Origin: Pohlia nutans | Taxonomy: Eukaryota; Streptophyta; Bryopsida; Bryales; Mniaceae | Direction of reading: 5' to 3' | DNA: 64,000 nucleotides | Assembly (NCBI GenBank): GCA_022496805.1 | Contig: CM040085.1 | Span: 13,855,811-13,919,810, forward strand | In this document: in pieces, positions 34,076 to 47,500 of the stretch | Position numbering within the stretch: the first letter of the stretch is position 1 | Layout: each line of letters opens with the position of its first letter | Position numbers and translations under genes: made by a program | The notes under the pieces: model-generated | Database searches by the model: none | The model's input: the letters and a program-made list of their open reading frames with translations, nothing else | Told to the model about the DNA's origin: nothing

Positions 34076-37000
34076 TTAAATTCGCATAATTAGCTCGTTA
34101 TTCTGGCATGGACTATATATATTTGGCCACTGCCATCATTCGTCCTGTACACATAATGCTGACTCCAATCTACCTCTGATTAGACATTATAGTGTCCAAT
34201 CCACTCTCTCATACCTCTTCCATTAGTACACTTTGTATGTACCCATTACTGGATCATGGTCCAATACAACATCTTCTCGGCCTGTTCTTATTTGGGAATA
34301 ATCTAATTCACTTCAATTGAGAATTTGAAACTCAAATTTACCGAAGATAATTCCATTTGGTCTCGAAGTAATACATGTCAACTTCATAGATTTATAATAA
34401 TCACCACCAAGAGCGCACATTTTTTATTCATTATTTCATATTCCTTGGATCCCTAGTCTGTACAACACACTAATCCCTGTGCAAATAAATCTGTCATTTA
34501 ACCCTGCACGATAAGCATTTGCCATTCCGGCCTGCATTACGGCTGTACTCCAGTGTATATGAAATGGTTCTACACCTCCTATTTAATTCATATCCAGAGT
34601 GACATTAAAATTCACAATATGTTGGTTTAGAGTAACATGTTGGGATCTCAACCGTAACAACTTAATTTGAAGTGATGTTAAATATGGCAATGTATTTACT
34701 ATATCTTGAATGCTTTAGTATGTAAACAAAATAAAAATTCAAAATAAATATATTTTTTATCAAATTTAATATAAGAAATTGTATTTAAGGTAGATAAAAG
34801 TTATAGTTACAAGTAGTAAATATATGAAATTGACAATAATAAACGATCCCTACGATTGGAGCATCCTTAGAAATCCTTGCGAATTTTGGACCCTCCAATT
34901 TCAAATTTCCCATTCATGTAAAAACGGCAAATAAAGCCTATCCTCCAATCCCAACAGTCAAAAGATGTATCATAAATTAATTTAAACATCTAATGAAAAC
35001 GCAAAATATAAAAATAGTCAAGGCCTTCATTTCTTATATGTTCAAACGACCTTACAGCTTGCACACAATGGTTCTTTGGGTACTTAGGGGTTAAGGGTTC
35101 ACTAGTTTTAGAAAGTCAATTTTTATTATAATCAGAAAAAAAATGAATGTAAGTGTAACTACAATTAAAGTGGGAAACATTTACCTGAGTCTTGTGTTAC
35201 TTTGCTTAGCCCTTCCCGTGCATGTATTCTGATGAATTTTCCTTCCACCCACATGTGCGAAAAAAACTTCACCTTCTGATGGGGACCCAAGGCCAAATGG
35301 TACTCCCTATCGGACACTCGAGTACCCGTACTAATAAGGGCTTGAATTTTTGAAAGAATCCACTCATCAAAAGGTGGCAATGTGGAAGGATCTTCAGCTT
35401 TATACATAGATCTCCAGTGTGCCAAACTTAGATCGTTTCGAAGTACAAAGCAATGAGCTTGGTGTAAAAAAACTTTTCCAACTGGTTCATTGCCTAATCT
35501 TCGCATCTTGTGGTTTTTGGGCAATAAATAACCAGAAATCTTTGGATCCTCTTTCACACTCCACAACTGCGGTGCACTCAGCAATAATCTGCTAGTGTAC
35601 TCCGTGAGATAGTGCATTCCCTCGTAAATAACATACCCCTCTGCCATAGAGCCCTCTGGACGTGCTCGTTGTCTTACCCATCCTTTCATGACCTTCATGT
35701 ACCGTTCCAAATAGTACATCCATCGGTAATGAATCGGACCTGCTAATGCCACTTCTCCAAGCAAATGTACTATATGATGTGGTTGAATGTCAAAAAAACT
35801 AGGTGGCAAGTGTTGCTCCATTAAGCACATCAACTCTGATGCCTCCTCTTCCATGCCCTGCACCTCCGATTCCAATATTTCTTTATTGTTCAACCAACAG
35901 AAAAGTGCCCCTAGACGATAAATGATTTGCCGCAGTTCCGGAGTTAAAGTTCCCCTAATTGCAATAGGCAATAAATCCAACAATAGGTTGAATGTGGTAG
36001 TCATGGGTCTTTACTCCCGATATTTTATTATCAGGAAACTTATATTTCCATGAAGAGCCATAACCTCGGGGAGTTTTTATATCTTTCAATATACTAATGA
36101 CAAGGTCAAAATCGGTTTTCGTCAATACCCATGGAGCATTTGCGTAAGTGTACACCGTATTACCTTTGGCATCTACGCCACTTTCTTGTGCATGCAAATG
36201 CTCCATTATACCCATGCCCTCCATCTCCAACCTCTGTTCCACCGAATTTGCCTTTGTGCCTTTTGCGTTTGTGATAGTTTTGAAAAGAGCTGAACACAAT
36301 TTTTTCTCAATATGCATTGGGTCTAGTAAATGAGGGATTAAATGATCCTGCGTTTGCACACATTCCAAATATAAGTTCATAAATTGAAACGGTTTCATTA
36401 ACTCCTATGTGGAGGATCAACCATTTTATGATCTTGGCCACTACTTTACGGGCTGCCCGATAAAGAATAATCATTTTCATAGCAAATAAACTATATTCTC
36501 AAATTATTTTTCAACTCTACTTTCCAACCAAATTTTGTTCATGTCAATCCAAGTTAAATGCCACACAAGACGAACTCTTCTACATTGTCTACTATTAGAG
36601 TACTTCATATGTGGGAAAAGTAATGATGTGCTAACATTTGAAAATTTTGTTTTTCAATGTTTTAGAATAGAATGTCTAGTTTAACGATGAATAAAAAAAG
36701 GAAACTAGGTAAAAAAATTTATGTAAGCTTGAGAAATAATTGGCATGAATGCTATTAAATTCCTTATGAGAAGATAAAAATTTATTTTAAAAAATTCATG
36801 AGTATGGATAAATAAAAAACCACAATCTCCCCATTCTCTCTTTGCAACCCAACTTCCTCAAAGTTTCATAAGTAATTTTTTGTAACAACTATGTCTTTTG
36901 CCATTACACCCTCTGTCATTTAGGGGTTAATTGTATTAGTGCCACCTAGTATTCATTCTAAGTTATGACTCCCAATTGATATGGGATATGAAGAATTTGC

Positions 37001-38763
37001 AAACCCACTTGAATTCTCCATACATCATATTTTTAAGTAGAATTTTAGTGCACAATTGAGCATAGCAAACGATCTTAATTTGAAATGTTTTCAAGGGGTA
37101 AAAATTAGAAGACTAAATCATCGTCGGCCTTCAAAAAGAATTTTGCGATTTGAATTTCTTATGCATGAGATGTGGTCAAAATTCAATAAGGTTGTAAAGA
37201 ATGTGCATGAGTTCAATGATAAGAATGTGTTGTTATCAGACTTACGAAACTCAATTGTGAATAGTAGATTAACTTATTTTGAGTAATGTTCAAGTGTTCA
37301 ACTAAGAAAACTTGCAAAATCAAGTAATCTTTGAGCTCCAAAATAAATTTTGCGATAATTTCAAGTTTCTATGCGTGAATCATGCACATTTTTTTGTTCG
37401 CACTAGTACAATGAATTTTGTATAAAGCACAAGACTTTATTCTATCTTCCACTCACATTTATGAATTTATTTCACTGTTAGGCATCTTTGACATATCATA
37501 GTTTATGGTTGAATTTTTATTAATCAAATTTTTATTAAGTGTAATTTTTAATGTTGACTTAACTTTCGTTTTCACTTTTAATATACATCGGACACCGGAG
37601 TGACAAACCTGTTCGGTATTAATGATATTCATTTATAGAGATAAAGATTTTAAAAATGGTAGCCTAAGCGCTCTTTTGAGAAGATTAGAAGCTGGACAAC
37701 TAAGAAAATTTGATTCAGTAAAATTAATCAATATTCAGTCTTGAATATGATCTCTTGAATTTGCATTTGAGGTGAAGAAAGAGAATCAATGAAGTTTTAC
37801 TCAAGGTCTATGTTGTGAATTGTGACTTGCTTAGAAAATTTTCAATTTTGAAAATTTTGTAATTTAGAGTTTTATTGATATTCAAAGTTTAGGGTGTATA
37901 ACTATGGTTTACTAATTTATAAATATGTAATGACATGGTAATTTAGTTTATACTACGATGCTCTACATTATATTATGTAGTTGTAGTAAAAGTATTAGAT
38001 AAAATTACATATGTTATACCTAATCTTTTCTTAATATCTAAAAGAACTATTTTACTCGAGAGAATGAGGAAACTTAAAAACATAGAAAAGAGAAAAATGA
38101 TATATTTAAAGAAGTTGAGAACCAAAATTTCAAAGGAAGAAAAAATATACAAAGCAGGTGGCACTAATACAATTATCCGAACCCACTAATTATAATGAGA
38201 TTGTAGAGTACTCACTGCCCAATAATCGAGTTCGAAAAAGATACTCAACCCCTTCATTCTTGATGTCGCCAAAGGCACCATACCTTCTTCTACTTGAGTC
38301 CACATAGCAAGCCACTCATACCCAGTCCACCGTTTTGGTGGTTCCTTGCTTTCTTCGTCATAACTACCCCACAAAGCATTATATCGTCGGGCCCTCCATT
38401 TGTGACATCGCGCCAAAAACTTACGGTGCCCGTGGTAAATTATTTTTCCCAAAAACTCGGTAGAATATGCGGGTACCTCAAGTGGCCCTCACGGAGGGCA
38501 TGCATGGTAACCTTGTGTTTGTAAAGAAGATGCTATTCCATAACCGGGATAATCATGCATAGTCCACATCAAAACCGCCTTTGTGACATACGTACGACGG
38601 TTGATATGACTAGAAGACATATCAGTTACACGCACCCCATCTGTCCACAATTTCTTCAACTCCTCTACAAGCGGCCTTAGGTATACATTCATATCCTTAA
38701 CCTTTTTTTTCCCTGTCCATATACAACAAGATTATTATGTAATTTAAGTGCAAGTGTTTGGGT

Positions 38764-39496
38764 TTAACCCCTAAATACCAAACTAACTAGTCTGTTGAAT
38801 CCTTTGGGAAATAACTCTAATCTTGCAAGTCAACGTTACCTTCTACAAATTATTTGCAAAGTCGTAGAATATGGGAAAATAAATAAACTTTGATAATTCA
38901 GCTGCACTAAATAGGTAGGGTAGTAGTACGTAATTATAGAAGATTAGATATTATAGATTTTTACGGTCGAGTGTCAAAAATTTACCAAAGACATTGATTC
39001 CAATACTACTGAGAATGATATCCCCATCATGTAGATGTAGAGGGCAATAAAATTGGCCACCAGTAAAAATAATACTTTTGTTACTAATACACCCAACTAA
39101 AAAAATGAATTTTATTAAGTCTAGTTTGTACTCCACTTTGCAAATCTTGAAAATCCCAATTATTGAGTATTTTATTGCTTGTGCAAGCTTTGTAGGTCAA
39201 GGTTTGAATCACACTATATAGGAATGATGGGATTTCCAGCTTTCGAATTTCAAAATTGAAATAAAAAGTTTCCATGGAAAACATATCATGTGATTCTCCA
39301 TTGTAATTTGTACCTGCTCCCAAATAATATTAATTTTTTAAAGATTTTTTGTAGTAAATTTCAAGACTGATAGGAAACATTCAATTCCATGCATGAAAAA
39401 TATTACAAAATATATTTTTATAAATCTTTAAGGCAAAAATTCAGTAAATTCTGTAGTTTGACTTTCCGACAAAGGAGTGGTACGTTTCAGGGTTAA
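38764..39496. mobile_element. TTAA-bounded element nested in the CACTA transposon (733 bp)
   Basis: It begins TTAACCCCTAAATACCAAAC and ends GGTACGTTTCAGGGTTAA, sitting in the TNP2 intron between the exons at 38,216-38,712 and 40,102-40,438. Termini match the local TTAACCC(C/T) family for about a dozen bases. The pairing of these two ends is an inference. Similar single ends occur at 31,809, 35,094, 36,930 and 41,661. Confidence 0.5.
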
Positions 39497-42400
39497 GGTA
39501 AAGTTCTGTACAATATTTCCATGGCAACTGGTCACTCCGCTCTCTATGATATCAATGTAACCCAATGCTGTGTGATTTGATTACATGATTATTAATAAAC
39601 GTGGGGACCAGTGGCTGATTGAGCAATTTGTTACCAGTGACTGAACTCCACGGATACAATGCCACCTGACTACACTAAATAGGTAGATTAGTGTTAGGTA
39701 CACTAATTTACATAAACATGTTGTAAGTTTTTACTGTTGACCAATTTTTTTACCCTCTATATTGGTCAAGATGGGGATCTTTCAATAGTATTGGAATCAA
39801 TGTCTTTGGTAATTTTTTTTGTTGAGAGTAAAAATCTATAATATTTTCAAATCTTATAATTATCTAACACTAATCTACCTATTTAGTGTAGCAAATTGAT
39901 TTCATGTTGACGTATATGTAGGTATAAATGTATATGTACGTATACATGTATATCTATATGTATATATATGCATATATACATGATTAAATTATCACCAATT
40001 ATTAGCAAAATGAACATATAGTTTGGTCTATATATTATTTTAAATTTATGAGTATCACAATAAACCGTGAATAAAAGGAATGAGAGGTTTAGGGTTGGCA
40101 CCTGGAACTATGGCCGACAAGATGATGTGCGTTGGTTTAATTGCCAACCATGGGGGGATGTTTAAATTCACCAACGCAATTGGCCACGTCGAGTGGCTAG
40201 TTGCATTATTCCCAAACGGGTTTACACCATCCGTTGCAAGACCCAAGAAAACCGAACCGTGCCGGACGTTCAAAGAAGGATACTTCTTCAAGACATGCTT
40301 CCAAGCCTTGCAATCCGAAGGGATCCTCATAACTCCATCTTTGCTTGCGTGGTCATAGTGATGCGTCATCAACCTCGATAGGGTAGGACTGCGATATATA
40401 GCTTTTAACCTCGGGGTTATAGGGAAGTAGTGCATTTTCTAATCAAGCATAAAAATTCCATTATTTAAAAACTTAGTAAAGTATGATAAATCAGAAGTGG
40501 ATGCATAACTGGGCATGAAAAACAAAATAGGAAGGTACAATGATAAATGCGAGGACTTTGTTGCTTACCTTTTTTGGAATTTTTAGGCCAACAAGCCCTT
40601 CTCGATAGCGAGAGCGATTGCACTTAGGGCAAAAGTCTCGGTCGTCATTTCCTTCGCCAAAATATAGAAAATCATCACAGGGGCACGCATGAATGGACTC
40701 GTAATCTAAACCAATTTCTGTAATTACCTTTCTTGCTTCTGATCGGGTCTTCGGCATCTTTGAATGTAATTTTTTGTCAATGATGTGGTTGTTGATAGCA
40801 TTCAACACATCGTCAAAGCACACATTAGTCATCCCCGGATTTTTAGCTTGAATTTTGAGCAGTATCATAATAATTGCTAGTCTATTAATTGAAGCTCCAT
40901 CGTAAATGGGTGTAGAGGCCTCTCTCTCCAGAATTGTAACTTCCTCCTTGTGAAACTCCTCTGATTCAAATTCCAAAGGTACCGGCTCTACACCTATGTG
41001 GTGTAATATGAAATCAGCCATAACAATGTCTGGGTCATCCCCTTCATCAATATCTACAGTTTCCATGGCAACGGTATTTGGCTGAGAGGAATTAGCTCTG
41101 CCTACAACCATAATCTGGAGAGGCCCTATAGGACGGTCACCCAAACCTGCTGTATAAAAATCCTGCGAATCAGTAACACATGTTTTGCGTTACTATATTT
41201 ACAACAGATAGCTCATATGCTTTATGAACTTTAGAATGGAATCTATAATTTCAACCAATCGTAAAATTAGTCAAATTCTAAAAATAAAATTAGCCATATT
41301 GGTGAATTAATTCTAAAACGATAATTATTATAAACTAGCTCGGGTTAAAGCTTTTCAACATGAATGGTGAATTATATATATTTTGGGTTAATTCTGGCTT
41401 TACCCAAGAATAAAAGGAGAACATTGGGACGGTGAATGAATGTGATATGATCATGACCAGGGCTTGAAGAAGGTCAGGGTGTAAGACATATCAGTTTTTT
41501 ATGTGCAAATAATTTTGGAGCTCTGATGTAATGTGCGAACGAATTAAAAAAACAGGTCGCTAAGTCTGACCCACATGTGTTATACATACCCATCACCACC
41601 AAAGATAGTCTGGATCATTGAATCTCTCAAGAATTAAAACATATATTTGTATTTGGGTAATTAACCCTTTAACGTCCCGATCCAACACTGTTTTCAAAGA
41701 TTTGTTATAAAATGGTTGATGAAAAACGGAAATGTCCTTGATGTACAATACAACTATGTAAATGTCAATGTGTAGATAACATCCGTACGGTTGGTTTCAT
41801 CATATTTATTATTAATATTTTTAAAGTAATTATGCAAGGTTATCTCTTGAAATTCAATTAAAAATCCAAAATTAACACAATTTTTTTTAATGATATTGTA
41901 ATGAAATTAGAATGACATGCACTATGAGACGGTATGGTTTCCATTATTTGATTCTAATTACTATGGAAAATCATCTTGAAGGTTGTCTTTCTTTTTGAAC
42001 TAAGATTGAAACTTGACATTAATCACTTCTGTAAATATTCAACTATCCAATTAGCGTAAACTAATCCAATTAGTTCATTGATAATAGAAAGTAATTAAAA
42101 AAACATCAAATACTAATAATGCATGGACATGACAAGCCCCCCATGTGCATGATATTTATGTCAATACCAATTATGGCGTTCCTTCATTGTACTACCATCA
42201 TGTGATCTTGTTTAGAAAATCAAGGGGTTCTTTCAATCATTTCACATGGTTAGGTAACCATTAATCTCCCAATTTAGAAGTCAAATCCTATCATGACATT
42301 TTGACATGTAGATGTGTTGATATCTATTAAAATTATTTGCCGGATATTTGATAATTTATTGATAAACATTATTCCAAACCGTACCGAATTTCAAGTATGT

Positions 42401-42854
42401 TTTATGTAAAAGAAACAATTTTATGCATTGAAACAAAATATTTTAATTTTGGGGTTTATCACATCTAGGCGGTTAGGGGTTTATCAAAACTAGTGTTGGG
42501 CATGTCGAAAATACAGAACATGTACCTCATACTTCGTGGAAGTGCCATGGGCTCGTATGTGCCGTCCAATTACAGACATGAATCTAACGGTCGGCCGAGA
42601 TAATCGGGCGCAACTCCAACAAGGGCATACATCGTGGAATTCAGCTTCTTCTCCATCATGCTCACCATCACTCTCTTCACGCCGTCTCCTTCGAGAGGAA
42701 CTTTCACGTTGTGCACGCCCCGCCCGTTGATTCAAATTCACTTGTGCTAAAAGGTCCACTGAGCGCACTTCCCCAATTGGCTTTTTTTTACGAGGCATGA
42801 TGAAATATTAAGTGTAATTTAGCTACCTATGTATTGAACCGAAGCTACCTATGT

Positions 42855-43190
42855 CTATGAATCTAACTCACGGAGGTCATCAGAGATATCTTGTAGAAGT
42901 TTTTGGGACTGTTCTTGTAGCTTTAATGAATTCAATCGGATTTCTTCTGACACTTGAAACATTTCTTTTGACCGTTCCAACATTTCTACCATCACCTTCC
43001 TACTTTTCTCTTTCTTTAATCGCTTTTTTTGTGATCCCTCTATGTCAAATTGTTTCAGAAATTGACGTGCTTCACGACTTAGCTTGGCTTTCTCTTGGGC
43101 AAGAGTTTCTACTGGCTTAGCATCACACTCGCATCCTTTTTGACCAGAACCGGACACGCCCTCCATACCTTCGCAAGTTTTAGGATTCTG
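42855..43190 (-). CDS. coiled-coil terminal exon inside the CACTA element
   Basis: An exon follows the acceptor TTTTGCAG (ending at 43,191) and stays open for 111 codons to a TAG at 42,855. It encodes NPKTCEGMEGVSG and then a strongly charged helical region with a basic patch (KKRLKKEKSRKVMVEML) and a heptad-like C terminus rich in L, E, Q and D (SLKLQEQSQKLLQDI). There is no ATG at the exon start, so upstream exon(s) must exist between 43,200 and 44,000; I could not place them. It ends only 57 bp before the TNP2-like start codon on the same strand. Its function is unknown. An accessory DNA-binding or dimerising subunit of the transposon, or the tail of a captured host gene, are both possible. 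Confidence 0.5.
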   Translation of the reverse strand, partial: QNPKTCEGMEGVSGSGQKGCECDAKPVETLAQEKAKLSREARQFLKQFDIEGSQKKRLKKEKSRKVMVEMLERSKEMFQVSEEIRLNSLKLQEQSQKLLQDISDDLRELDS

Positions 43191-43409
43191 CAAAACAAAG
43201 AATCAAATAAAAATGCTCACATTGTATGTTTTTGTGAAGTAGGATTATCTATATCTAGGAATTTATTTTCATCTTACTCTTCGTGTGGGAATTAGGGAGG
43301 ACATAGTGTAAGGCGAAAAATGTAACCCTCATTTGCGACAAAAATAAAATACTCGGATTGATTTGTTTAAAATCTTCTTAATTATGAATGTAGAGCACAT
43401 AAACGATGC

Positions 43410-43862
43410 AAGATCAACTTCAAATACAATGTACCACTTATGTAAATCACAAGTACAATTGATCTAAATATCACATCAACTATCATCTACCAATGATATG
43501 TGAATCAAGTTTGGAAAAAAAAATTTACTTGTGATTCACTTCGCATTTAACAATCCATGGCTTTAGGGTATACTACTAATTGTCACTACTTACCACAATT
43601 TATTGTTGTGTTTTAACGATTTCGCATTCATGTGATAAAATACTTGTTAATGGTGTAATTAGCAAATACAAATGGTTTAGGGTCAACATCAAGTACAATG
43701 TACCACTTATGTAAATCAAGGATACAATTGATCTAAATATCACTCTACTATCATGTACCAATGATAGAAGATTGACGCATGGAAAATAACAATCTAGTTT
43801 TGATTCGTGTGCATTTAACAATGTGTGGGTTTAGGGTATACTACTAATGGGCTCTACTTACC
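43410..43862. repeat. duplicated ~180-bp segment (spacing ~275 bp)
   Basis: A block containing CAATGTACCACTTATGTAAA, ACAATTGATCTAAATATCAC, GCATTTAACAAT and TTTAGGGTATACTACTAAT occurs at ~43,410-43,590 and again at ~43,685-43,862. It lies in the spacer between the divergent transposon genes and could be a duplicated promoter region. Confidence 0.7.
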
Positions 43863-44592
43863 CTAAACACAAGCAATTAATGGTAGGTAGAAATTTTAAA
43901 TACTGCAGTGTCACTCACAAAGTATAATTTAGAAAACATACCTAATGACCTGCCACGTCAGGTAATTTAGCTGCCACATCGTCCAATATTCGTTGGTACG
44001 TCAGCAAACGGCCTGTACCTCAACCCAAATCTCGGCCGTTCATCAATCATTCCAGGAGCGATCGGGGCCGTGGAAGTTTAGGAAACCCTGCCACCCTGGT
44101 TTTCATTTTCCTTCCTCAGTCTGCAGCTGCCTCCACTCTCTCTCTCTCTCACACTGCGCCCGTCATCGTCACTTAGACACTAGTTTCTTCCTCCTCCCGC
44201 AGCAGCGTTTTGCACGATAGAGGTTGCAATGTGAACCCTCGTAAGCACTGAAGTTTGAGATTCATAGGGCAGGGGAGTTTAGGACCTGTAGAAAGGGGCG
44301 CTTGTAGTTTTTTTACGGCCGCAGTGAGTATCGCCCGCTGCTTCGGAGTGTGGCCAGCTGCATTGGAGGATTACGCCATGAATCGCAAGCACGAGGTTAG
44401 TGCCCCAAACGCATTGACAGGAGTTCTAATTTCATTTTATTTATAGTTCACGTACTTAAGTTTCATCTTTACATGTTGTGTTGTCGCAATGCGTGTGTGG
44501 GATCTTAAGTGGGGCATGGGTTTTCTTATTTGGGACGGAGGATGGAACTAACGCATTGTCTACCTGCTGTGGTTACAGAGAGCGTACCGAGG

Positions 44593-47500
44593 ATGGGGAA
44601 GTCGCGCGAAGCGAAGAAGCGTAGGCTTAATACGGCTGAGAATGAGAATGCTTCCGCTGGGTTGGCGTCAAAAACCAAGAGGGTGGTGGCGGATCAAGGA
44701 GGGCCGCCTGTCTCCCCGGTTTTGACAAGAACGTCGAAACTGAAGAGGGTCGCTGAAATTAATACGCCGGACAAAGATGGCGCGCGTGAAGATCCGGCGA
44801 CGGGAAATCTTGGAGAACCAACGCCCGGCTTGAAGGAAGCTACACCAGAGGGCATAGACGCGCTATCGTCGTCAAAGAAACGTCCAATGGAGGAGGCGGT
44901 CGTGAATCCCTCGAAGCGTTCAAGGGCGCAAGCGCAACAAGGGAGGAGGGCGAGTCTTCGAAAGCATGGGGGCCGGAAGGAATGCGCCGCACTAAAGGAG
45001 GTAATGGGAGAGGTTCTAGCGATGGCGGGGGTGCTGAAAGCGGCGAGGAGCGCCGAGGCCGGTCCGCCGGGGACGCCCGCTACTCATCTGGTCCGTGGTA
45101 CACCTCCTCTTTCTCCCACTGGAAACGTTCACATTAATGTATATGTCTCCCCTCCTTCATTGCCAGCAGATGCAACGGCTATTCCATCGTCCCATTACAA
45201 TTCGCCCAGAGTGCATGTCTCAGGAGTCCCCGTATTCCCAAACGTTGTAGTTGAGAGTCCATGACTAGTCAGAGGACGTCCAGTTACACGCACTAATTTG
45301 ACCCCTCAATGCTTAGTTCCAGACACCCTAGCCGCAAACACAAACGAGGTTAGCAATGCATGTGAAAAAAAAGTAGCACCAAGCCCTCCAGTGCCCAACC
45401 GCAAAGAATCGAATCCAGTAGTGCCAGGTGTTCAGTTTCCTACCGCAGTGCTAGATGAGGCCGAACAAGGACATGTAGTGATAAATCAGGCTAATGCAGG
45501 CAGTACTAGTGCAGATGCAGGTCACCTAAACACAGCCGGTGAATTTGCTAACACCAAAGAATCGAATCCAGTAGTGGCGAGACCTAGAGACGCAGATCCC
45601 ACACCTGCTACAACAAGCCCAGATCCCACACCCGCTACAACGTGTCCAGACCCCACACCTGCCAAGGCCACGACAGTAGCGCCAAGACCTAGTGTGATAG
45701 ATCTAGAACGCGATGAAACGCAGCCAGACCCCAAAACTGCCACGGCAACAGTTCAACCCATTGCACCGAGAGATATATCATATCTCCTAACCTTCTTACC
45801 TGAACACAAACGGGAGGCGTTCCTTTTTTCACACCCCCAGGTATCCGCGATAGCAATAGGGAACGATAATCTTGTAACTCCAATCAGCAATTCGACTAGA
45901 AGTCCTGCTTGTACCCCGAGTCACTTGTCCATCAACAGAAAATTGACACCAGCCTCTCCAAAGCCAAAGAAACGAGACGCTAAAAAACAAGTTGAACTAG
46001 ACGCAACAAGGGCCGATTATGACCGAAGGTGGGATCTTGGAGTGGCCACCATCGAGCATTACAAGAAGACGAAGGGGAGCCTGGCGCACCTCTACAAGGG
46101 ATCAGAGCCCGGTCCAACAGGAGACGTGCAAAGGGGAGAACTCCAGAAGGAGTCAAATGGAGCCCCAAAACTACACAATGAGAATCTCAGTGGTGGGGAA
46201 CAAGTCAAGGGTGATGACCGTGGCAAGGCCTTGGAGAAGGATCAGGCCTTGGAGAATGACGAGGCTGTGGGGGAAAAGACAGAAGGGAAGGAGCATAAGG
46301 AAAAACATAGGAAAAAAAAAAGGATCATAGAAAGCGTGGGGAGGGTGCTGAGAAGGGAAGGGAAGGGAAGGGAGCTAAAGGGAAGGAACTGGTGGCAGGC
46401 GAGAATCAGCCGGCTAGGGAGAATATGGTAGGGCAGGGTGGGAGGCCTCCAGATCCCCTCCCTCGATTGGCCACGCGAATGCAGCCAAAGGCAGTGCCGT
46501 GCAGCCACAGGGGATTGGACAGCGATCTGCTGGCGCAGCTGGTCCCTCACGACGCAAGCACAGGCGCACCAGGCATCGGGAGAACGTGTCAGAGGAATCA
46601 TCGAAGGCGACCTCATCTCCCAATGTTCAGTGCTCTCCAGGGATTCAGTTGCAGAGTGACGGGCAGGCTGGGCAATCCGGAACCGAGGCTAGTTGGGGAT
46701 TTCCCACTGAGATTCGGCCATTCGAGGTAAACACTCTAGCTGCCCCTACCGGTGCTTTTGGAGAACATATGAGGAACTACGCATTTGACCAGGCGTCTAA
46801 GGAATTTCCATGGCACCTAAACTGGAATCAACAAAGCCCGGAGTTGAAAGCTCGATTCACATTATTGCTTTGAAAAATCTATCCGGGTCCCTGGGAGCCA
46901 AAGACTATTTTGGCAGCAGTAGGTGGTAATCTACGGGAGAGACGGTGTAGGTTGAAGAAAAAATTTGAAACCTACAAGAATTGGAAAGCTGTTCCAAGAC
47001 CCAGTGGGTGCTCCAGGGAGTCGTGGCAAAAGATTTACAAAGCTACAAAGGATGAACGCAAGTGGAAGAAGTCCGAATTGTGCAAAGCGGCTGCAAATGC
47101 ACGCATGGCGGAGGTGGGATGCAGTCACCGGTGTGGTCCAGCCGGATTGAAGGGAATTGGACACCGTTATGTGAGTACACCATCCTAAAAAACATGGATT
47201 TGTTTAAGTGGTTGGAATTGTATTGAAATTTTGGCGTTCATGCATGGTAACCTTGTTTATGTCAAGGTATATGTTTAATTACAGTGGTGTTCATGTTTGC
47301 AATGTTTGTGATGTGGTAATGCTGGCTGCGGTTTTTTGAAGTGAAGAAGGTAGGAATTAAATGTGGAGCGGGTATGTGCTGGGGTGTGGGTATGGAATTG
47401 TTGGGTGTGAGTTTGAAGGTGCTGGAATTTTGGGCATGAAAGGTGTTGGGTGTGGGCTTGATTGACTTCTGGGTGTTGACTTGATACATGCTGGATCCAT

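Larger units (their letters stand above)
32599..42798 (-). pseudogene. TNP2-like CACTA transposase, broken
   Basis: Six exons can be traced: 42,798-42,526 (transposase-associated zinc motif CPCWSC); ~41,140-40,569 (ACPCDDFLYFGEGN and CPKCNRSRY); 40,438-40,102 (Transposase_21 core LGLATDGVNPFGN, IPPWLAIKP); 38,712-38,216 (MNVYLRPLVEELKKLW, GHRKFL); 36,404-35,185 (LDPMHIEKK, KISGVKTHDYH, then the DUF4218 block LPIAIRGTLTPELRQIIYRL); and 33,338-32,599 (DUF4216, NPGWSLVKK, acidic tail). Most junctions have GT-AG sites and join in frame. The exon 1-2 junction does not join cleanly. Lesions are a TGA at 38,489-38,491 where the family has Cys, a one-base-type frameshift near 35,975-36,000 inside the KTHD-to-LPIAIRG stretch, and a TAG at 33,064-33,066 just before VFFVED. 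An additional exon between the last two is possible. The domain order is typical of plant En/Spm TNP2. Confidence 0.88.

Noticed and set aside
31809..35094. A single 3.3-kb TTAA-bounded element carrying the DUF4216 exon
   Set aside because: The two termini face each other but share only about a dozen bases, and the exon between belongs to the TNP2 gene; two unrelated partial insertions are more likely.
44378..44395. Short coding exon (MNRKHE) upstream of the TNPA-like gene
   Set aside because: Splicing its GTTAGT donor to the acceptor at 44,578 puts the downstream sequence in the wrong frame; more likely leader.
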